A stretch of DNA of 64,000 nucleotides from JADCGM01 sp943370355 (GTDB lineage Bacteria; Pseudomonadota; Alphaproteobacteria; Sphingomonadales; Sphingomonadaceae), in contig CALRQP020000008.1 of assembly GCA_943370355.1 (NCBI GenBank), forward strand, positions 73,047 to 137,046, given 5' to 3'. The notes beneath the pieces were generated by a model. The model was not told the DNA's origin. It saw only the letters and a list, made by a program, of their open reading frames with translations, and did no database searches. Below are positions 31,997-40,405 of the stretch, piece by piece; position 1 is the first letter of the stretch, and each line of letters starts with the position of its first letter. The translations under genes were made by a program, and so were the position numbers.

Positions 31997-33691
31997 GTGA
32001 CTGGGGAAGAGCATAGTTTCCGAGACCGGGCGGTCGCTTTTGCCGCCGGTGCCGCGGCGGTTGTCCTGATTCTGGCGCTGCTGGCGACGGGCGTTGGCGA
32101 GAAGCTGCAGGCCGGCGATCCCATGCTGCGTGCGCTGGCGATCCAGTGCATCCTGCTGTCGGTGATCGCTGCGGGCGTGACCGCACTCGCGACGCTGCGC
32201 GCGGTGGAGCCAATCGCAGGAGCACTCGACCGGATCATCCTGACCCTCCGTGCGGCTGCCGACGGCAACCTCTCGGCGAGCTTTCCTGATGGTGCCCGTG
32301 GTGTGCTGCCCACGCTGGTCATCTCACTTGAGACGCTGTTGCAGCGCTTCCGGGTCAGCCTCGACCGGTCGGAGCAGCTCGCGCTGACCGATGCGCTGAC
32401 CGGCCTGCCCAACCGCATGCACTTTGAACGCATCGTCGAGACGACCCTGACGTCGGTTCGGCTCGATGACCGCGCCTGCGCCCTGCTCTTTGTCGATCTC
32501 GACCGGTTCAAGGCGATCAACGACAGCCTTGGCCATGCGCGGGGCGACCTGCTCGTGCAGATGGTCGCGTCGCGGTTGCGGCAGGTCGATGCAGGTGCTG
32601 ACAAGCCGGTAATCGCCCGGCTGTCCGGCGACGAATTTGCCGTGTTGCTGACCGCGCCCGCGGCCGAGGATATCGACCGCTCGGCGCGGCGGGTCCTGCA
32701 AATTTTCGAACAGCCCTTCCACTTCGACGGACAGACCGTGAAGGTCGGCGCGTCGATCGGCTTGGCCAATTTCCCGCTCGATGGCAGCGATCTGGAAACG
32801 CTGCTGCGCAACGCCGATGCGGCGATGTACCATGCCAAAGACCAAGGCCGCAGCCGCATCGCGACCTATGCTGCCTCGATGGGCGAGCGGTCGCGCGACC
32901 GGGCGCAGCTGGAGGAACAGATCCGCGAGGCGCTGCGGCTGAACCAGTTCGAACTCCACTATCAGGCGCAGGTCGCCCCATCCGCCGATGGTTGCATCGG
33001 CGTCGAGGCCCTGATCCGCTGGCGGCACCCGACGCTCGGCATGCGGCCGCCGGGGCTGTTCATCCCCTTTGCTGAAGAGACCGGCCTAATCCTCGATATC
33101 GGCCGCTGGGTGGCCGAGGAAGCGACGCGCACCGTCGCACGCTGGCACAAACGCGGGCTCAACGTGCGGATGAGCTTCAACGTGTCGCCGGTGCAGCTCG
33201 CGCGGCCCGACTTCGTCGGCCATCTGCGGCACTGCCTCGTCGCGAGCGGGGCTCCGCCCGAACTGGTCGAGGTGGAGATCACCGAGTCGCTGGTCATGTC
33301 GAACGACGATACCGCGATGGAGCGGCTGACCGCGCTGCGCCAGCTGGGCCTGTCGGTCGCCATCGACGATTTCGGCACGGGCTATTCGAACCTCGCCCGC
33401 CTGAAGCAATTGCCGATTGACCGGCTCAAGATCGACCGATCGCTCGTCGAGGATATCGTAACCTCGCAGGACACGCGTACGATCGTGACGGCGATCATCG
33501 GGCTGGCTCACGGCCTCGGCTACGAGACCGTCGCCGAAGGGATCGAGACGAGCGATCAGCATGAAATGCTCGGTGTGCTCGGCTGCGACCTGCTGCAGGG
33601 CTTCGGGATTGCGCGACCCGTCGAGGAGGCCCGCTTCCTCGCCTGGGAGGCCGAGAGGCGGACGCCGGTGCGGCTCGCCGCGACGGCTTAA
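31997..33691 (+). CDS. Membrane GGDEF-EAL cyclic-di-GMP protein
   Basis: A 564-aa protein with two N-terminal membrane helices (about residues 10-33 and 48-70), a HAMP-like linker, a GGDEF domain and an EAL domain. The GGDEF active-site loop reads RLSGDEFAVLL near residue 210, that is SGDEF. The EAL domain is complete: VEALIRW, NVSPVQL, EITES, IDDFGTGYSNL and VAEGIET. So phosphodiesterase activity is likely, and diguanylate cyclase activity is uncertain. Start GTG at 31997 with GGAGAGGGAG upstream. Convergent with the CorA/ZntB gene, the stops overlapping by four bases (TTAA). Confidence 0.92.
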   Translation: MTGEEHSFRDRAVAFAAGAAAVVLILALLATGVGEKLQAGDPMLRALAIQCILLSVIAAGVTALATLRAVEPIAGALDRIILTLRAAADGNLSASFPDGARGVLPTLVISLETLLQRFRVSLDRSEQLALTDALTGLPNRMHFERIVETTLTSVRLDDRACALLFVDLDRFKAINDSLGHARGDLLVQMVASRLRQVDAGADKPVIARLSGDEFAVLLTAPAAEDIDRSARRVLQIFEQPFHFDGQTVKVGASIGLANFPLDGSDLETLLRNADAAMYHAKDQGRSRIATYAASMGERSRDRAQLEEQIREALRLNQFELHYQAQVAPSADGCIGVEALIRWRHPTLGMRPPGLFIPFAEETGLILDIGRWVAEEATRTVARWHKRGLNVRMSFNVSPVQLARPDFVGHLRHCLVASGAPPELVEVEITESLVMSNDDTAMERLTALRQLGLSVAIDDFGTGYSNLARLKQLPIDRLKIDRSLVEDIVTSQDTRTIVTAIIGLAHGLGYETVAEGIETSDQHEMLGVLGCDLLQGFGIARPVEEARFLAWEAERRTPVRLAATA

Positions 33692-34650
33692 CCGCCCAGA
33701 ATATCGCTTCGGCGGAGCCAGATCCAAAGCCCGGCGCCGATGGCAATGCTCAGGATCGTGATCGCCCAAAATCCCTGTCCGTGCTCGCCGAACGGGATGC
33801 CGCCGACGTTCATGCCGAACAGGCCGGTCAGGAAGGTCAGCGGCAGGAACACCGTTCCCGCGACGGTCAGCACGAGATTGCGTTCGTTCATCGACTCGGC
33901 ACGCATGTCGGCGAGCTGTTCGGTCAGCACAGCCGAGCGTTCGCGGATCGAATCCAGTTCTTCGACGAGCCGGGTCACCCGGTTGACCGCCTCGCCGATC
34001 TCGATACGGTCATCATCGTGCAGCCAGGCGAAATTGGGGACGACGAGTCCGGTCAGCGCGTCCCTCTGCGGGCTGATGTAACGGCGCAGGCCGATCGCGG
34101 TGCGGCGAATGCGGCCGATGCGTTCGCGCAGATTCTTGGTCTGGCCTTCGATGACATCTTCTTCCAGCTGGTCGACGGTATCGGTCAGCGTGTTGATCGG
34201 CGTTTCGAGGCGGATCGTCAGCACTTCGGACAGCCGGACGATCATGTCGCCCGGGTCCTTGACGCGTCCCGCCTCAACGGCAGCGATGAGGTCGTCGAGC
34301 GCGAGCAGCTGGCGGTAGCTGACACTGAGCACCCTGCCCGCCTCGGCCCACAGCCGGATCGAGACCAGATCTTCCGGATCGGCCTCGGGGTTCATGTTGA
34401 CGCCGCGCAGGTTGACGAGAACGCCTCCGTCGAGCGGCGTCGCGCGCGGGCGTGTCTCTATCGCCGACAGCGCGGCGATGGCAGCCGCCGGGACGCCCGA
34501 CTGATCGCGCAGCCACGCCATGCATTCATCGTCATTGCCGTCGATATGCAGCCAGATCAGCGCGCAGCCAGACCGATGGGCCTCGGCTTCGGCGAGGTCG
34601 AAACAGCGGGCCGAACCGTCGGCCTGGATGATATAGGCGAAGCTTCTCAT
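33688..34650 (-). CDS. CorA/ZntB-family divalent cation transporter
   Basis: A 320-aa protein: a cytosolic funnel domain with long helices (residues about 140-255) and two C-terminal membrane helices. The family signature GMN is in LFGMNVGGIPF, preceded by TVFLPLTFLTG. The short N-terminal domain and the IPF loop are closer to ZntB (zinc) than to CorA (magnesium), but the ion cannot be assigned. ATG at 34650 overlaps the upstream stop (ATGA). Confidence 0.9.
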   Translation of the reverse strand: MRSFAYIIQADGSARCFDLAEAEAHRSGCALIWLHIDGNDDECMAWLRDQSGVPAAAIAALSAIETRPRATPLDGGVLVNLRGVNMNPEADPEDLVSIRLWAEAGRVLSVSYRQLLALDDLIAAVEAGRVKDPGDMIVRLSEVLTIRLETPINTLTDTVDQLEEDVIEGQTKNLRERIGRIRRTAIGLRRYISPQRDALTGLVVPNFAWLHDDDRIEIGEAVNRVTRLVEELDSIRERSAVLTEQLADMRAESMNERNLVLTVAGTVFLPLTFLTGLFGMNVGGIPFGEHGQGFWAITILSIAIGAGLWIWLRRSDILGG

Positions 34651-35399
34651 GGGTGCGCGGCGACAAATACGCTGCGACCGACTGGAAGTGCCAGCGGTGG
34701 CGTATCGCACACGCTGCGAATGGCATCGCGGCGCGCGCGGTCGAGGATCGCTGCGGGGGCGTTCGGCGCATGGAACAGCGTGTCGGCCTGCGACAGGGCA
34801 CGGAGTTCGCGGAGCGTGAGGTCGTCGGGGTCGCGGGCCGTGATCATCGTCAGAGAGGGGGCAGTTGAGGTCGTGCCACCCAGCGCCGTCACGATGATTG
34901 CCGCAGGGTCGGCATGATCGGCGAACGGGTCGAGCGGACCGCCGGGCGCGAGCAGCGCATCCCAGAAGCGGCGGCGATCCGACACGGTCGGCATCGCAGC
35001 GGCGACGGCCGGCTTGGCTGCGTCGATGGCGCGTGCGAGATCACTGAGACTGGCGGGCAGCAGCGCCTCAAGACGTTCGCGCAGCGCCTTGGAAAGTGTC
35101 GCCGACGCGCCGCCGGTACCCACCGCGACGGTGACGGGCGCGCGGTCGACGATAGCTGGGACGGTAAAGTCGCAGAGGTCTGGTCGGTCAACGACGTTGA
35201 CGAGCAGGCCTGCGGCCTCGAGCCGCGCCGCATCGGCCTCGGGCGGGTCGGCCGCGACAAAGGCGAGCTTCGCGCCCTCAGTGACGATCATACCGCCAGA
35301 TGACTCGATGAGCCGCCGCTTGGCCTCGGCTGCCTCGCCGCTGCCCGTCAGCACGACCTTGCGACCCTTGAGATTCAGGAAGACCGGCAACTGCTCCAT
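34647..35399 (-). CDS. Precorrin-2 dehydrogenase/ferrochelatase (CysG N-terminal type)
   Basis: A 250-aa protein equal to the N-terminal half of CysG: MEQLPVFLNLKGRKVVLTG, then GSGEAAEAKRRLIESSGG (dinucleotide binding), VNVVDRPDLCDFTVPAIV, and GTGGASATLSKALRERLEALLP. It would oxidise precorrin-2 to sirohydrochlorin and insert iron to make siroheme. The methyltransferase half is missing and is supplied by the separate cobA gene at 40696. After about residue 150 the sequence (DRRRFWDALL, ITARDPDDLTLRELR) diverges from CysG and resembles a degenerate methyltransferase N-terminus. Siroheme serves the sulfite reductase at 38779. Confidence 0.88.
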   Translation of the reverse strand: MEQLPVFLNLKGRKVVLTGSGEAAEAKRRLIESSGGMIVTEGAKLAFVAADPPEADAARLEAAGLLVNVVDRPDLCDFTVPAIVDRAPVTVAVGTGGASATLSKALRERLEALLPASLSDLARAIDAAKPAVAAAMPTVSDRRRFWDALLAPGGPLDPFADHADPAAIIVTALGGTTSTAPSLTMITARDPDDLTLRELRALSQADTLFHAPNAPAAILDRARRDAIRSVCDTPPLALPVGRSVFVAAHP

Positions 35400-35462
35400 A
35401 ATGGCGACTGTGGCACAGCGTTCGCCGTCGCGCCAAGGCCGGACGCCTGCTAAGGCTGGGTA

Positions 35463-35783
35463 ATGAGCCAGGACATCATCATCGTCACCGGCGCGATCCT
35501 CGCGCAGCCCGACACCTTCGACGAATTGCAGCGGATCAGCCTTGCGCATGTGCACCGGTCGCGGACCGAGCCGGGATGCCTGTCGCACGGCGTCGCGGTC
35601 GACAGCGACAATCCATTGCGGCTGGTGTTCCATGAGGAATGGGCCGACGAAACCGCCCTGCTCACACATTTCGCGGTGCCGGAATCCCGGACCTTCGCGG
35701 CCGAAGCTGCGAGATTGGCAGCAGAGAAGCCGGCGATTGCGATCTGGCGATCCGCGCCGTCGCCGCTCATGACGCGGTTCTAG
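35463..35783 (+). CDS. ABM-family putative quinol monooxygenase
   Basis: A 106-aa single ABM domain: IIIVTGAILAQPDTF, then RTEPGCLSHGVAVDSDN, RLVFHEEWADETALLTHF. This matches the YgiN-like pattern, as in the 3921 gene, but the two share only the family core. It starts 64 bases from the divergent siroheme gene and lies five bases before a DUF3147 membrane gene. Cofactor-free oxygenation or a heme/quinone role is possible; nothing in the context decides. Confidence 0.85.
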   Translation: MSQDIIIVTGAILAQPDTFDELQRISLAHVHRSRTEPGCLSHGVAVDSDNPLRLVFHEEWADETALLTHFAVPESRTFAAEAARLAAEKPAIAIWRSAPSPLMTRF

Positions 35784-35787
35784 ACGA

Positions 35788-36141
35788 ATGCTCTACCTTG
35801 CGCTCAAGGCGCTGATCTCCGGCCTGATCATTGGCATCGTGTCGGAGATCGCCAAGCGCAGCCCGGGCTTCGGCGCGCTCGTCGCGTCGCTGCCGCTCAT
35901 TTCGGTGCTCGGCATGATCTGGCTGTGGCGCGACACCGCCGACCCGGTGCGGATGGCCGACCATGCCGCGGCGACCTTCTGGTATGTGCTGCCGTCGCTG
36001 CCGATGTTCCTGCTGATCCCGGCGATGCTTCGGCACGGCACCGGCTTCTGGCTGGCGCTGACTGCGGGCTGTGCTCTGACGGTGGTGCTCTACCTGCTCA
36101 TGACCTGGATCGGCCCCCGCCTCGGACTGCGGCTGTCATGA
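35788..36141 (+). CDS. DUF3147-family small membrane protein
   Basis: A 117-aa protein with four predicted membrane helices (LALKALISGLIIGIVSEIA; LVASLPLISVLGMIWLW; FWYVLPSLPMFLLIPAML; FWLALTAGCALTVVLYLLM). This fits DUF3147, a family without assigned function. It follows the ABM gene by four bases and overlaps the next gene by an ATGA, so the three are one operon; in this position it may accompany a copper-related outer-membrane protein. Confidence 0.85.
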   Translation: MLYLALKALISGLIIGIVSEIAKRSPGFGALVASLPLISVLGMIWLWRDTADPVRMADHAAATFWYVLPSLPMFLLIPAMLRHGTGFWLALTAGCALTVVLYLLMTWIGPRLGLRLS

Positions 36142-37478
36142 AGCGATTTGCGACGGTTGCGCTGTTCGTCGCGCTGCCGGTCATGGCGGCGGCGCAGGAC
36201 ATGCCGGGGATGGACCATAGCCAGCACACGCCGGCGGCCGACCCGATGGCTGGCATGGACATGTCAGGCATGGCCGGAATGGACCATGGCGGCGGCATGA
36301 CGATGACCGGCCTGCTCGGCCCCTATCCGATGGCGCGCGAGGCATCGGGGACGGCGTGGCAGCCGGACAGCGCCGGGCATGATGCGCTGCATTTCGGCAG
36401 CGGCGGCTGGATGCTGATGGCACATGGCAATGTGACCGGCGTCTACGACAATCAGGGTGGCCCACGCGGCGGCAGCAAGGGCTTCAGCGAGTCGATGGGC
36501 ATGCTGATGGCGAGCCGCAAGGTCGGTCATAGCGACACGATCGGGCTGCGCGCGATGCTATCGCTCGATCCGCTGATGGGACGGCGCGGCTATCCGTTGC
36601 TGCTGGCGACCGGCGAGACGGCGGACGGCGCGACGAGTCTCGTCGACCGGCAGCATCCGCACGACCTGTTCATGGAACTGGCCGCCAGCTGGTCGCACGA
36701 TCTCGGCGGCGGCAAGGCGGTCTCGCTGTACGCGGGCCTGCCCGGCGAACCGGCGCTCGGGCCGCCGACCTTCATGCACCGCGTGTCGGGCATGGACAAT
36801 CCGGAGGCCCCGATCGGCCACCATTGGTTCGACTCGACACATGTGACTTTCGGCGTGGTGACGGCCGGCTTCTCGACCTCAACGTGGAAGATCGAGGCGA
36901 GCGCATTCAAGGGCCGAGAGCCGGACCAGCACCGCTATGATATCGAGACGCCGAAACTCGATTCCTGGGCCGTGCGCGCCTTCTGGAACCCGACCGCCAA
37001 CCTGTCGCTGCAGGCCAGCACCGGGCATCTGAACAGCCCCGAGCAATTGCATCCCGAAAAGGACGAGCAGCGCACGACTGTCAGCGCGACCTGGGCGAAG
37101 CCGCTCGGTGAGCGGCGGCTGGTTGCGGCGACGCTGGCGTGGAGCAACAAGGATCTGCGCCCGGGTCCGACGCTGACCGGCTGGCTGGCGGAGGCGACGC
37201 TGCGGCTGGATCGCGACACGCTGTTTGCACGCGCCGAACGCAAGTCCGATGACGAACTGTTTGAGGACGATCCTGCAAACCCGCTGCACGATAAGGTGGT
37301 ACGTGTGAACAAGCTCAGCCTCGGCTATTTCCGCACCCTGCCGGTAGCGGCGCATGTGAAGCTCGATATCGGCGGACTGGCGAGCGCCTACGCGTGGCCG
37401 ACGGCTTTGGAGACGGCGTACGGGAAGGATGGGGTGAAGAGCTTCATGCTATTCGTGAGGGCAAAGCTGGGGAGCTGA
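36138..37478 (+). CDS. Met/His-rich outer-membrane protein, probably copper-related
   Basis: A 446-aa protein with signal peptide (VALFVALPVMAAAQ) followed at once by a Met/His/Asp-rich segment, residues about 20-55 (DMPGMDHSQH, then MAGMDMSGMAGMDHGG), like the metal-binding repeats of CopA/CopB/PcoA proteins. The rest is rich in amphipathic strands (LMAHGNVTGVYDN, LSLQASTGHLN, LFARAERKSDDELFE), suggesting a beta-barrel, with ASAYAWPTALETAYG near the end. It ends VRAKLGS rather than in Phe. No P-type ATPase or CopA oxidase is in the window. Copper binding is inferred from composition only. Confidence 0.72.
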   Translation: MKRFATVALFVALPVMAAAQDMPGMDHSQHTPAADPMAGMDMSGMAGMDHGGGMTMTGLLGPYPMAREASGTAWQPDSAGHDALHFGSGGWMLMAHGNVTGVYDNQGGPRGGSKGFSESMGMLMASRKVGHSDTIGLRAMLSLDPLMGRRGYPLLLATGETADGATSLVDRQHPHDLFMELAASWSHDLGGGKAVSLYAGLPGEPALGPPTFMHRVSGMDNPEAPIGHHWFDSTHVTFGVVTAGFSTSTWKIEASAFKGREPDQHRYDIETPKLDSWAVRAFWNPTANLSLQASTGHLNSPEQLHPEKDEQRTTVSATWAKPLGERRLVAATLAWSNKDLRPGPTLTGWLAEATLRLDRDTLFARAERKSDDELFEDDPANPLHDKVVRVNKLSLGYFRTLPVAAHVKLDIGGLASAYAWPTALETAYGKDGVKSFMLFVRAKLGS

Positions 37479-37484
37479 TCCCTG

Positions 37485-37604
37485 CCGTCATCCCGGCGAA
37501 CGCCGGGACCCAGCAGCGAAGCAATAAATGCACGCGGGAGCGTGCGCGCGCTGCCGCGCGCTTTCCCTGTAGCTTCTGGGTCCCGGCGTTCGCCGGGATG
37601 ACGG
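37485..37604. repeat. 29-bp perfect inverted repeat (GTCATCCCGG family)
   Basis: Arms 37485-37513 and 37576-37604 are exact reverse complements, 62 bases apart. Each begins or ends with the CCGTCATCCCGG...CCGGGACCCAG core, with CGAACG/CGTTCG in the centre of each arm. The spacer carries further GC-rich short palindromes. It fills the gap between the convergent outer-membrane gene and cysH, so it may double as a bidirectional terminator. The same core occurs at 52241 and 52699, and a variant at 14431. Confidence 0.92.
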
Positions 37605-37615
37605 GGGTAGTCCCT

Positions 37616-38368
37616 TCAGAACACCGGTTCGTTCGGATCCGCCACCGTCTCATGGATCCCGCATTCGACCTTGTCCCAGCCGCGCCAGCGGCCGGCGCGC
37701 GGGTCTTCGCCGGGCTGGACGATGCTGGTGCAGGGCATGCAGCCGATCGAGGCATAGCCTTGCGCCTCGAGCGGGTGGCGCGGCAGTTCGTGGTCAGCGA
37801 AATAGGCGTCGAGCTCGGGCTTGGACCAATCGGCGAGCGGGTTGATCTTGAGCCGGCCCTCGTCGATCTCGAAACGCGGCAGGCCCGCGCGCGTGCCAAA
37901 CCCCTTGCGGCCGGAAATCCAGGCGTCGAAGGGGGCCAGCGCGCGGCGCAGCGGTTCGACCTTGCGCAGGTCGCAGCAACCATCGGGATCGTAGGACCAA
38001 CGCAAACTCGTCTTGTCCTTCTGCGCGAGCAGATAGGGATCGGGCCGGAACACACGCAGGTCGGTGAAGCCGAGACTTTCGGCGAGCGTGTCCCGGTAGG
38101 CGAGCGTTTCGCCAAACATCTTCTGCGTGTTGACGAAGATGACCGGGACGCCGGTATCGACCTGCGCCACCTGATGCAGCAACACGGCCGACTCCGCGCC
38201 GAACGACGACACGGCGGCAACGCGGCCCTTGAGTTCGCCGGTCAGCAGGTCGCGCAGCATGTCCGCCGTCGAGACACCGTCATAGCGTGCGGTCAGCCGC
38301 TCGACATCCGCCGCGCCGAATGGCGGCGCCGTTTCGATGACGTCGAGCTGGCGCGCGGCGTCAGCCAT
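37616..38368 (-). CDS. cysH: Phosphoadenylyl/adenylyl-sulfate reductase, APS-type
   Basis: A 250-aa thiol sulfate reductase forming sulfite. AVSSFGAESAVLLHQVA is the nucleotide loop. GCCDLRKVEPLRRAL and, near the C-terminus, GCMPCTSIV give the CC...CxxC set of the 4Fe-4S APS reductases, and KVECGIHE carries the catalytic Cys. E. coli-type PAPS reductase lacks the CC/CxxC pair, so adenylyl sulfate is the likely substrate. The ATG at 38368 overlaps the DUF934 stop by eight bases. Last gene of the cobA-cysI-cysH operon. Confidence 0.95.
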   Translation of the reverse strand: MADAARQLDVIETAPPFGAADVERLTARYDGVSTADMLRDLLTGELKGRVAAVSSFGAESAVLLHQVAQVDTGVPVIFVNTQKMFGETLAYRDTLAESLGFTDLRVFRPDPYLLAQKDKTSLRWSYDPDGCCDLRKVEPLRRALAPFDAWISGRKGFGTRAGLPRFEIDEGRLKINPLADWSKPELDAYFADHELPRHPLEAQGYASIGCMPCTSIVQPGEDPRAGRWRGWDKVECGIHETVADPNEPVF

Positions 38369-38786
38369 GCCGCTCGCGCCACGCCTGCGGGCGGCCGTCG
38401 GCGGCATCCTGATAGACATGCGCGTAGCGGGCGAGCGCCCGGTCGACGACGGCCTGGTCGAGCGCTTTCTCTGGCGCGAAACTGTCGAAGCCGACGCGGC
38501 GCATGAACCAAAGCTGGTCGACGAGCACATCGCCCGCCGCGCGCAGTTCGCCCGTGTAGCCCAGTTCCTCGCGCAGGATGCGCGCCGCCGAATAGCCGCG
38601 GCCGTCGCGGAAGGTCGGGAAGCTGATCTCGACAAGCCGCAACCGGTCGAGCGCCGGCGCCAAGCGGCGCACATCTTCGCCGGGCTCGATGCGGACCGCG
38701 CTGGCATTCGTCTGGTCGAGGAAGCCGTCGAGCGTCGTGCCGGGCTCGTCGACCGGGGAATCGTCGCGGAAACGAAGCTCACCCAT
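38361..38786 (-). CDS. DUF934-family protein of the sulfate-reduction operon
   Basis: A 141-aa protein matching DUF934: FRDDSPVDEPGTTLDGFL, VEISFPTFRDGRGYSAARILREELGYTGELRA in separate blocks, and DQLWFMRRVGFDSF. This family sits between sulfite reductase and cysH in many Proteobacteria and is sometimes proposed to help assembly or electron delivery, without proof. It overlaps cysI by eight bases and cysH by eight bases, showing tight coupling. No catalytic motif can be named. Confidence 0.9.
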   Translation of the reverse strand: MGELRFRDDSPVDEPGTTLDGFLDQTNASAVRIEPGEDVRRLAPALDRLRLVEISFPTFRDGRGYSAARILREELGYTGELRAAGDVLVDQLWFMRRVGFDSFAPEKALDQAVVDRALARYAHVYQDAADGRPQAWRERHG

Positions 38787-40404
38787 AGACTGCCTCCTTG
38801 AAGGGTTCGACGCCGACGCGGCGGTAGGTATCGAGGAAGCGCTCGCCGGGCTCGCGCACCTCGCGGTAGCGCTGCGTGACCTTTTCGACCGCGTTGACGA
38901 TGCCGTCCTGGTTGAAGCCGGGCCCGATGATCTTGGCGAGGCTCGCATCCTCGGCACCGCTGCCACCGAGCAGCAGCTGGTAATTCTCCTCGCCCTTCCG
39001 GTCGACTCCGAGGATGCCGATGTGGCCCGCGTGATGATGGCCGCAGGCGTTGATGCAGCCGGAGATTTTGATCTTCAGCTCACCAAGGTCGCGCTGGACG
39101 GGCGCGAGCCGTTCAGCGATCTGCTGCGCGACCGGGATCGAGCGCGCATTGGCGAGGCTGCAATAATCCAGGCCCGGGCAGGCAATGATGTCCGTCGCAA
39201 GATCGAGATTGGCATCGGCCAGCTGCGCGTCGCGCAGCGCCGACCAGACCGCATAGAGGTCGGTCTTGCGGACATGCGGCAACACGAGATTCTGCGCGTG
39301 CGTCACGCGCAGCTCGTCGAAGCTGTAGCGTTCGGCGAGGTCGGCTACGGCATCGATTTGCTCGGCCGAGGCATCGCCGGGGATACCGCCGACAGGCTTC
39401 AGGCTGACCGTCGCGATCGCATAGCCGGGCTGTTTGTGCGGATGGACATTGGTCTTCACCCAGAGCGCGAAATCGGGATCGGACAGGTCGATGTCGTCGC
39501 TGGCGTCCGCGCCAAAAGCCGGCGGCGCGAAGAATGCGGCGATGCGGTCGATCTCGGCTTGCGGTGCGTCGATGCCGAGCGGCTTCAGGATAGCCCACTC
39601 CGCCTCGACCTGCCGCGCGAATTCCGCCGCGCCAAGCTCGGTGACGAGGATCTTGATGCGCGCCTTGTAGATATTGTCGCGGCGACCATAGCGATTGTAG
39701 ACGCGCAAGATCGCCTCGCAGTAGCCGAGCATCTCGGTCGCGGGGATGAAGTCGCGGATCAGGCTGGCGATGATCGGGGTCCGCCCCATGCCGCCGCCGA
39801 CATAGACCTTGAAACCCAATACGCCGTCCCGCTCAACGAGTTGCAGGCCGATATCGTGCAGCTGCATTGCCGCACGGTCGGTGTCGCTCGCGATCACCGC
39901 GATCTTGAACTTGCGCGGCAGGTAGCTGAACTCGGGGTGGAAGCTCGACCATTGGCGCAGCAGCTCGGCCCAAGGACGCGGATCGCCGACCTCATCGGCG
40001 GCAGCGCCGGCATATTGGTCGCTCGAAATGTTGCGGATGCAATTGCCGCTGGTCTGGATCGCATGCATTTCGACGGTCGCCAGTTCGCCGAGCAAGTCGG
40101 GGGCGTCGGCAAGGCGGATCCAGTTATACTGGATATTCTGCCGTGTCGTGAAATGACCGTAGCCGCGATCATATTTGCGCGCGACATGCGCGAGCATCCG
40201 CATCTGGCGGCTGTCGAGCGTGCCATAGGGAATGGCAACGCGCAGCATATAGGCGTGCAGCTGCAGATAGAGGCCGTTCATGAGCCGTAGCGGCTTGAAC
40301 TGGTCCTCGGTCAGTTCGCCTGCGAGGCGGCGCGCGGTCTGGTCACGGAACTCGTCGACCCGGGCGTCGACGATGGCCTGATCGATCTTGTCATAGCGGT
40401 ACAT
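38779..40404 (-). CDS. cysI: Ferredoxin-type sulfite/nitrite reductase
   Basis: A 541-aa siroheme and 4Fe-4S reductase with the two-fold repeated architecture (KYDRGYGHFTTRQNIQYNW in the first half, VTHAQNLVLPHV in the second). The cluster/siroheme ligands are CPGLDYC and, later, SGCINACGHHH. No flavoprotein CysJ is in the window, so reduced ferredoxin or another donor is likely. Operon context (cobA, DUF934, cysH) makes sulfite the substrate, although the protein family also includes nitrite reductases. Uses siroheme made by CobA and the 34647 protein. Confidence 0.94.
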   Translation of the reverse strand: MYRYDKIDQAIVDARVDEFRDQTARRLAGELTEDQFKPLRLMNGLYLQLHAYMLRVAIPYGTLDSRQMRMLAHVARKYDRGYGHFTTRQNIQYNWIRLADAPDLLGELATVEMHAIQTSGNCIRNISSDQYAGAAADEVGDPRPWAELLRQWSSFHPEFSYLPRKFKIAVIASDTDRAAMQLHDIGLQLVERDGVLGFKVYVGGGMGRTPIIASLIRDFIPATEMLGYCEAILRVYNRYGRRDNIYKARIKILVTELGAAEFARQVEAEWAILKPLGIDAPQAEIDRIAAFFAPPAFGADASDDIDLSDPDFALWVKTNVHPHKQPGYAIATVSLKPVGGIPGDASAEQIDAVADLAERYSFDELRVTHAQNLVLPHVRKTDLYAVWSALRDAQLADANLDLATDIIACPGLDYCSLANARSIPVAQQIAERLAPVQRDLGELKIKISGCINACGHHHAGHIGILGVDRKGEENYQLLLGGSGAEDASLAKIIGPGFNQDGIVNAVEKVTQRYREVREPGERFLDTYRRVGVEPFKEAVYG

Positions 40405-40405
40405 G

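Noticed and set aside
38689..40290. A 533-codon open frame antisense to sulfite reductase.
   Set aside because: The minus-strand frame has all siroheme/Fe-S ligands; the plus frame shows no recognisable domain.
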